From the NCBI RefSeq assembly GCF_001556865.1, contig NZ_LSJY01000079.1, positions 41,821-105,820 of the forward strand: DNA of 64,000 nt, written 5' to 3'. The stretch comes from Sphingobium sp. CCH11-B1. GTDB lineage: Bacteria; Pseudomonadota; Alphaproteobacteria; Sphingomonadales; Sphingomonadaceae. Within the stretch, counting starts at the first letter, position 1. Each line of letters starts with the position of its first letter. The position numbers and the translations under genes are program-made. This document shows, piece by piece, positions 60,008-64,000 of this stretch. Below the pieces are notes generated by a model that made no database searches, had not been told where the DNA came from, and saw only the letters and a program-made list of their open reading frames with translations.

Positions 60008-60069
60008 TCCGCGACCGGCACCGCAAATTCAGGTCGAACGAAATGAGGGACGCGGGAGCCATCGCTGGT

Positions 60070-61890
60070 TCAAGAGTGGCGCTGCTTGAGCGGGGTAATA
60101 TTGCTGGACTTGCGGGATAGCAGCAGGCTTGTCGCAGCTTCACGATCGAGCGGCCTGGAGAAGAAATAGCCCTGGCCAAGCTTGCAACCGAGTTCGGCAA
60201 GATGGGTTGCCTGTACCGCGCTCTCGATCCCCTCGGCAACGACAGCAATGCCGAGTCTTTGGGCGGTGTGCAGCAGTCCGCCGATAACCGCCGCGCCAGC
60301 TCCTTCCGGCGCGAGCCTGTCTACCAGTATTTTGTCGATCTTGATCATGTCGACCGGCATCGTCAGCAGGGGCATGAGTAGTCCCCCGCCGGTTCCGAAA
60401 TCGTCGAGCGCAAGGCGCAGACCTTTTGCCCGCAGCGTTTCGATAGCCTCAAGGACAGCCTTGTCCCGAAGGGCCGGATAGGCGCTCTCCGTTATCTCGA
60501 TCACCAGATGTTCGAGCGGCAACCCGTGTCCGGCGAGGGCAGAAGAAATCTGCTGGTCGAGTTTACCGCCATGGAAATCGGCCAGTGAGACATTGAGCCC
60601 GATATGCTCGACGGGAACCGACCAGTCGGTCCAGCGCCGCAAATCGCCAGTAACAATCTCAAGCATGCGCCCGGTCATTTCCATGGCGATATGGACATCG
60701 GCCGTGGCTTCACGGAAGGCGGCCGCGGCAAGAAGGCCGCCATTGCCCATCCGTATACGGCACAGAGCTTCCATCGCGACGACCTCGCCTGTGTCGATAC
60801 GGACGATCGGTTGGTAATGTGCCTCGATCCGGCCTTCGCGCAACGCTGCATCGACATCGCGAATGGCGGAAATGCGATGGATGATACGGGTGTCGATGCC
60901 TGGCCAGTAGCGAACGAACCCGCCGCGCCCGGTCTCCTTGGCGTGATAGAGCGCAAAATCCGCATTTTGCCGTACAGTATCGGCGGTGCGGTCGCCAGGT
61001 GCCAGCACGGCGCAGCCGATGGTGGCTTTGGGCACGACCATGTGGCCGTTGCAGTTCAGAGGCTCGGTCAGGCTTTCGAGGATTTTTGCCGCAAACAGGT
61101 CGAGATCGCGCAACGCTTCTGGTGACTGGGCGAGGATTGCGAATTCATCGCCGCCGATGCGAAATGCCTTGTCGGGTGACGCGGCGGCTTCGGCGCGGAC
61201 TGCTGCTGCCCGGATCAGCGAGTCACCAGCATGATGTCCGAAGCCATCATTGATGACTTTGAGATTGTCCAGATCGAGGATGAGCAGCGCCCATGCTCCG
61301 GGTGCATCACACGATAGCTCTGAAAGCGCCGTGCTGAACGCTGTCCGGTTTCCCAGTCCGGTCAACAGATCGATATTTGCCCGCCGCTCGCGCTCCAGAA
61401 CCCGTCCATGGCGTTCAAGCGCAATGGAACAGAGATGGATGCACGCATCCACAAGGGCCCGTTCGCCTTCGGTCGGCGATCGCGCTTCCCGGTAATAGAG
61501 CGCGAACGTGCCGATGACTCGGCCTGCTTCACCGAATATGGGTGTCGACCAGCAGGCCAGCAGACCAAGGGGGAGCGCAGCGTTCCGAAAATCTGCCCAG
61601 CGTGGATCGCTGGCGATATCGGTAACGGTCACGGGTTCGCGAAGGTAAGCGGCACTGCCGCACGAGCCCACTTCCGGACCGATCAGCAAGCCGTCGAGCG
61701 CTGCGCAATATTCATCAGGCAGGCTCGGCGCGGAAAGGGGGTGGAGGAAACCTTCAGGATCAACGGTGAGTACCGAGCAGATGACGCCGGGCGTTAATGC
61801 CTCGATTTCAGCGCACAGTCGGTCAACCGTCCCCTGAAGGTCGGCGCCTGTGGCGATCATTTCGAGGATGGTGTTTCGCAAGCCGAGCAA
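60070..61890 (-). CDS. GAF-GGDEF-EAL cyclic-di-GMP protein
   Basis: A 606-residue soluble signalling protein. GAF sensor at about 15-160 (RLCAEIEALTPGVICSVLTV; VGSCGSAAYLREPVTVTDIA). GGDEF domain at about 170-330 with an intact RIGGDEFAI active site near 247. EAL domain at about 350-595 with VAMEALCRIR, GLNVSLADF, VIEITES, LALDDFGTGGG, KIDK and VVAEGIE, so both diguanylate cyclase and phosphodiesterase residues look intact. No membrane segment. It is transcribed opposite to the transfer genes and could link conjugation or lifestyle to c-di-GMP; this is context only. Confidence 0.92.
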   Translation of the reverse strand: MLGLRNTILEMIATGADLQGTVDRLCAEIEALTPGVICSVLTVDPEGFLHPLSAPSLPDEYCAALDGLLIGPEVGSCGSAAYLREPVTVTDIASDPRWADFRNAALPLGLLACWSTPIFGEAGRVIGTFALYYREARSPTEGERALVDACIHLCSIALERHGRVLERERRANIDLLTGLGNRTAFSTALSELSCDAPGAWALLILDLDNLKVINDGFGHHAGDSLIRAAAVRAEAAASPDKAFRIGGDEFAILAQSPEALRDLDLFAAKILESLTEPLNCNGHMVVPKATIGCAVLAPGDRTADTVRQNADFALYHAKETGRGGFVRYWPGIDTRIIHRISAIRDVDAALREGRIEAHYQPIVRIDTGEVVAMEALCRIRMGNGGLLAAAAFREATADVHIAMEMTGRMLEIVTGDLRRWTDWSVPVEHIGLNVSLADFHGGKLDQQISSALAGHGLPLEHLVIEITESAYPALRDKAVLEAIETLRAKGLRLALDDFGTGGGLLMPLLTMPVDMIKIDKILVDRLAPEGAGAAVIGGLLHTAQRLGIAVVAEGIESAVQATHLAELGCKLGQGYFFSRPLDREAATSLLLSRKSSNITPLKQRHS

Positions 61891-62213
61891 GTCTGTTCCT
61901 GTTCCCGTGAATTTGACGCCCGATTGAGACGAGACGGCTCTGAAACGGCCATATCATCATGTGTTTAAGCGTTTGCTAAACGATAGGTTTTCACTTTCCC
62001 TAGTTGATGTGCTTCGGTGACATGGTGATCATGCCCAAGTTGATTTACAGAGCGCGGCCTGTTACAAAGCGTGCACCGCGTTTTTGAACGCGAGGTTGGC
62101 CATACAGGCCCTGCAATAGTAAGGCTGTTGTTGCACCGCTGTTTTATGCGGTTCGGGTTAAATGATACTTAAAACCCGTCGCCTTAAAACCATCTTGGGC
62201 AGATTTATGCGGA
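61891..62213. other. Intergenic region between the c-di-GMP gene and an XRE gene
   Basis: A 323-bp region with no gene I can support; its middle and right part are more AT-rich than the surroundings and must hold divergent promoters. A short hairpin CCGCG-TTTTTGAA-CGCGAG is at about 62077-62095. No clear operator for the XRE protein was identified. Confidence 0.4.
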
Positions 62214-62444
62214 GTGAAACGCACCCATCCCGGATTGCTTCGAAACATTCTGGCGACGAATGTTCGCCGGTTTCGTATGGCGCGCGGCCTCAGCCAGCAG
62301 GATTTCGCGCTCGAAATCGAAATGGATCGGACATACTACGGCGGCGTTGAACGCGGCGAGCGTAATGTCTCGGTCGATAATATCGAGAGGATCGCCAATG
62401 GGCTTGGGATCAGTCCTGATCTCCTCTTTCGAGAAGCAGATTAG
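62214..62444 (+). CDS. XRE-family small regulator
   Basis: A 76-residue protein, nearly all [23 protein letters not shown], then [20 protein letters not shown] and a third helix [13 protein letters not shown]. It is similar to widespread short XRE regulators. GTG start at 62214. The targets may include itself or the following GNAT gene (85 bp downstream). Confidence 0.75.
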   Translation: MKRTHPGLLRNILATNVRRFRMARGLSQQDFALEIEMDRTYYGGVERGERNVSVDNIERIANGLGISPDLLFREAD

Positions 62445-62528
62445 GCGGCGTGGACAATTTCTGCTAATGACAGCCCGTTTCCACAGCGTTTCCGTGAATC
62501 ATAAAATACAGTACAGCAGGGCGGCGAA

Positions 62529-62936
62529 ATGCAATTTCGATATGAGCGCGAACGCGTAATGGTTTCGGAGTTTGCCGATTTACTTGATAAATCTGGCCTT
62601 GCTTCAAGGAGGCCTGCGAACGACGTTCGCCGCCTTCAGCGGATGCTCGACAATGCTAATCTGATTGTTACTGCAAGGATAGCCGAGACAGGGCGACTGG
62701 TGGGAATAGCTCGCTCACTCACTGATTGGTCTTATGCCACTTATCTCTCTGACTTGGCTGTCGATGCTGCTTTCAAAGGTCGCGGAATCGGCAGGCAACT
62801 GATCGAGGAAACGCGAGTTCTGGCTGGCGAAGAAGCAACGTTGCTGCTTGTCTCTGCACCTGATGCGGTTGGCTTTTACCAAAAACTTGGAATGCCGGTT
62901 TCTGATCGGGCGTTTCTTTATCCTCGAACGCGTTGA
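62529..62936 (+). CDS. GNAT family N-acetyltransferase
   Basis: A 135-residue acetyltransferase with LSDLAVDAAFKGRGIGRQLI (acetyl-CoA motif R-G-x-G-I-G) at about residues 73-92 and VSAPDAVGFYQKLGMPVSD at the end. It fits the YjdJ/YhbS-like group; substrate unknown. The ATG at 62529 gives MQFRYERERVMVSEFADLL; the ATG at 62559 would trim ten residues. Codon use is a little less GC-rich than in the backbone. Confidence 0.82.
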   Translation: MQFRYERERVMVSEFADLLDKSGLASRRPANDVRRLQRMLDNANLIVTARIAETGRLVGIARSLTDWSYATYLSDLAVDAAFKGRGIGRQLIEETRVLAGEEATLLLVSAPDAVGFYQKLGMPVSDRAFLYPRTR

Positions 62937-63230
62937 GTTCATATCCCGTCAGCTTCCGTGGAAGGGGCCATTTCGCCATCGCCAGATACTGGCTTAAATT
63001 TGTTCACGCCGCCTGAACTCGGTGTAGCATTCTGCTGATTCAACGCGGTTTGTAGGGGCGGTGTAAAGGATGCAGCATAGGGTCATTGCCGTCGACCGAT
63101 TCGGCGTGATTCCGCGCAGATGATTGAACAGGAATGACGAGGCGTCGTTCGCCGCCTTCCACGGACAAACGCCATTCATGGGTGGCGGTTGCAATTCCTG
63201 GGGCTTTTGCCCTACCATGACCCTGCTCGC

Positions 63231-63404
63231 GGAGACGCGGGCGGAGGCGTGGAAACCTTCTGAAGATAGAGCCGGCAGCTTAGGCTACCGGGTGGCGGAC
63301 GCGCATGTCCAAGGCCACCCGGCCCAAAGGCGTTCGCGCCTGACTATCTTCAGGTTTCCAACACCCGGTTCCAGGGCTGGCACGTCTCCTTGCGGAGACG
63401 TGCC
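63231..63404 (+). promoter_or_regulatory. Candidate cis-regulatory RNA: four-way junction plus hairpin
   Basis: P1 pairs GGAAACC and TGAAGATAG (63251-63269, 3-nt bulge) with CTATCTTCA and GGTTTCC (63344-63359). Inside are P2 AGCC/GGCT (63270-63286), P3 CCGGGTGG/CCACCCGG with inner GGAC/GTCC (63288-63322) and P4 AGGCG-TTCG-CGCCT (63328-63341). A separate 11-bp hairpin P5 follows, arms 63379-63389 and 63394-63404 around TTGC. The P5 left arm (CGTCTCC) could instead pair with GGAGACG at 63231-63237, which would close the whole element. It ends 27 nt before a small gene with GGAGG at 63416. Function unknown. Confidence 0.55.
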
Positions 63405-63431
63405 GTCGGCTGCCTGGAGGGGCGGTGCACA

Positions 63432-63578
63432 ATGCTGGAGCAAAGGGCCGATATGTGTTCACCTCTTCTGGACAAGCTGTTGGCGCAAGATCGTGATGCC
63501 AGGTCGAGGCCAAGAGTGCTGTGGTCGTTTCTGGCCCGGTTCCCTCCCAAAGCGTTTGGTCTGAGCGGTGCCCTGTGA
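63432..63578 (+). CDS. Small hypothetical protein downstream of the structured RNA
   Basis: A 48-residue protein (MLEQRADMCSPLLDKLLAQD ... KAFGLSGAL). GGAGG lies 11 bp upstream. Its stop overlaps the next GTG by 4 bp, supporting a coupled pair. No recognised family. Position behind the structured RNA suggests leader-controlled expression. Confidence 0.45.
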   Translation: MLEQRADMCSPLLDKLLAQDRDARSRPRVLWSFLARFPPKAFGLSGAL

Positions 63579-63760
63579 CCGATCGCGACCCAAGCCGTGA
63601 CCGGGCCATCCTGCTGATGCGCGAGGTTCTGCTGTTGCTGGATGCTGGGCACGAGGACATGGCGGCCGTCCATGTGCAGTGGGCGATCGATCTTCTCGAA
63701 AAAGGCGCTGGCCGTTCGTGTGGTAGCGGCGAGGCAGTTGTTGAAATCCTGGACTGGTGA
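63575..63760 (+). CDS. Small helical protein (61 aa)
   Basis: A 61-residue protein with two helices (RDRAILLMREVLLLLDAGHE, then AAVHVQWAIDLLEKGAG), starting at GTG 63575 in a GTGA overlap with the preceding gene. Similar small two-helix proteins are frequent in sphingomonads and have no known function. Coding is supported by the overlap and normal composition. Confidence 0.6.
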   Translation: MTDRDPSRDRAILLMREVLLLLDAGHEDMAAVHVQWAIDLLEKGAGRSCGSGEAVVEILDW

Positions 63761-64000
63761 TCCGTTTCAGGCGGATCAATCCTGCCTCGGTAAGAAGCGA
63801 TCTGGCAGGGCGTGCTATTCTGCCCGCCGGCTTTCGGTTGTCATGTGTGGCAGGATGCAGCTTCAGTCGACGAAAGCACGCTCAATCACGAAATGCCCCG
63901 GTTTGGCGTTCGAGCCTTCGGCAAAGCCCAGCGCAGCGAGCCGGGCTGAGGATCAGCGTGCAATAGGCACCCCCTTCGTGGGGTGATCGGCGTGCAAAAA
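63761..64000. other. Right edge, no secure gene
   Basis: A frame with a GTG at 63757 overlaps the preceding stop and is open to 63966, but it is Arg/Ser-rich without helix pattern, so I do not accept it. A short hairpin CACCCC/GGGGTG sits at 63968-63985. The window ends in AAAAA. Confidence 0.4.

Noticed and set aside
62994..63218. 74-codon minus-strand frame
   Set aside because: No ribosome site, no pattern, and placed in a region better explained as leader and spacer.
63251..63359. Cloverleaf shape taken as a tRNA
   Set aside because: Outer stem too long, T-loop is a four-base TTCG cap, no CCA end or anticodon geometry.
63124..63564. 146-codon plus-strand frame spanning the structured RNA
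   Set aside because: Composition is odd (many Cys/Trp/Gly), and it runs through paired stems; RNA structure explains the stretch better.
63757..63966. Small frame at the right edge starting in a GTGA overlap
   Set aside because: Arg/Ser-rich without helix periodicity; the overlap alone is weak evidence.

Overview
The window is high-GC alphaproteobacterial DNA that looks like a mobile or accessory replicon (megaplasmid or integrative conjugative element) of a sphingomonad such as Sphingobium, Novosphingobium or Sphingopyxis. That assignment is inference from gene content. The backbone carries a strawberry-notch helicase fused to a methyltransferase domain, a CHC2/Toprim protein, a plasmid-type ParB, DUF932, DUF736, DUF2493 and DUF5983 proteins, a MobF relaxase and a TraD coupling protein. 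Cargo blocks for metals, anions and stress sit between the backbone blocks. I saw no rRNA, tRNA or complete transposase gene.

Layout, left to right. 1-4 kb: an AbiJ-like abortive-infection gene, a two-gene unknown operon, and a coupled HEPN + DUF4238 pair. 4-6.6 kb: a chromate operon on the minus strand (chrA, a Tat-exported superoxide dismutase of the ChrC type, and a stand-alone ChrB C-terminal domain). 6.8-14.7 kb: backbone (CHC2/Toprim, a frameshifted ParB, the strawberry-notch/methyltransferase giant, a small protein). 14.8-21.1 kb: chromosomal-type cargo (GNAT, frameshifted DUF983, PEP carboxykinase; divergently an XRE regulator, SulP transporter, DUF1275 and a PhnA-like protein). 21.2-25.1 kb: backbone genes of mostly unknown function plus DUF932 and DUF5983. 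25.2-28.6 kb: an EamA transporter with a 23-histidine tail, and a cupin/VOC/monooxygenase/MAPEG operon facing an HxlR regulator. 28.9-33.4 kb: backbone with a PAPS-reductase-like PP-loop enzyme, a GHKL ATPase and a truncated second PP-loop gene. 33.4-36.8 kb: a metal cassette (MerR, CDF exporter, TonB receptor) bounded by short inverted repeats. 36.8-42.7 kb: an integrase remnant, then a tightly coupled operon (DUF5131, TcmP, TcmP, HEPN) downstream of hipBA. 42.9-47 kb: a bufferin copper-stress locus with its own SigF/NrsF pair and two divergent SigF-type promoters. 47-49.2 kb: DUF1905, GST, a WYL regulator and a DUF2461 remnant. 49.2-60 kb: DUF736, two DUF2493 paralogues, a putative oriT region, a ribbon-helix-helix protein, TraD, the MobF relaxase and a VirB1-like transglycosylase. 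60-64 kb: a GAF-GGDEF-EAL protein, an XRE regulator, a GNAT, and a structured RNA ahead of two overlapping tiny genes.

How the parts relate. Conjugative processing is read from 53 to 60 kb. The metal cargo is self-regulated: MerR has near-identical operators, each in a 19-bp promoter spacer, in front of both the CDF exporter and the TonB receptor; SigF-type promoters drive both halves of the bufferin locus. Many cargo and backbone operons use 4-bp stop/start overlaps. Seven backbone operons on the plus strand share a purine-rich G-run leader 28-60 bp before their start codons, and none of the cargo operons has it.

Best candidates for something undescribed: the DUF5131-TcmP-TcmP-HEPN operon at 37.2-41.0 kb (two methyltransferase-like proteins, a three-Cys protein and a HEPN protein with an intact RNxxxH motif), the four-way-junction RNA at 63.25-63.40 kb with a possible alternative pairing, and the repeated G-run leader.
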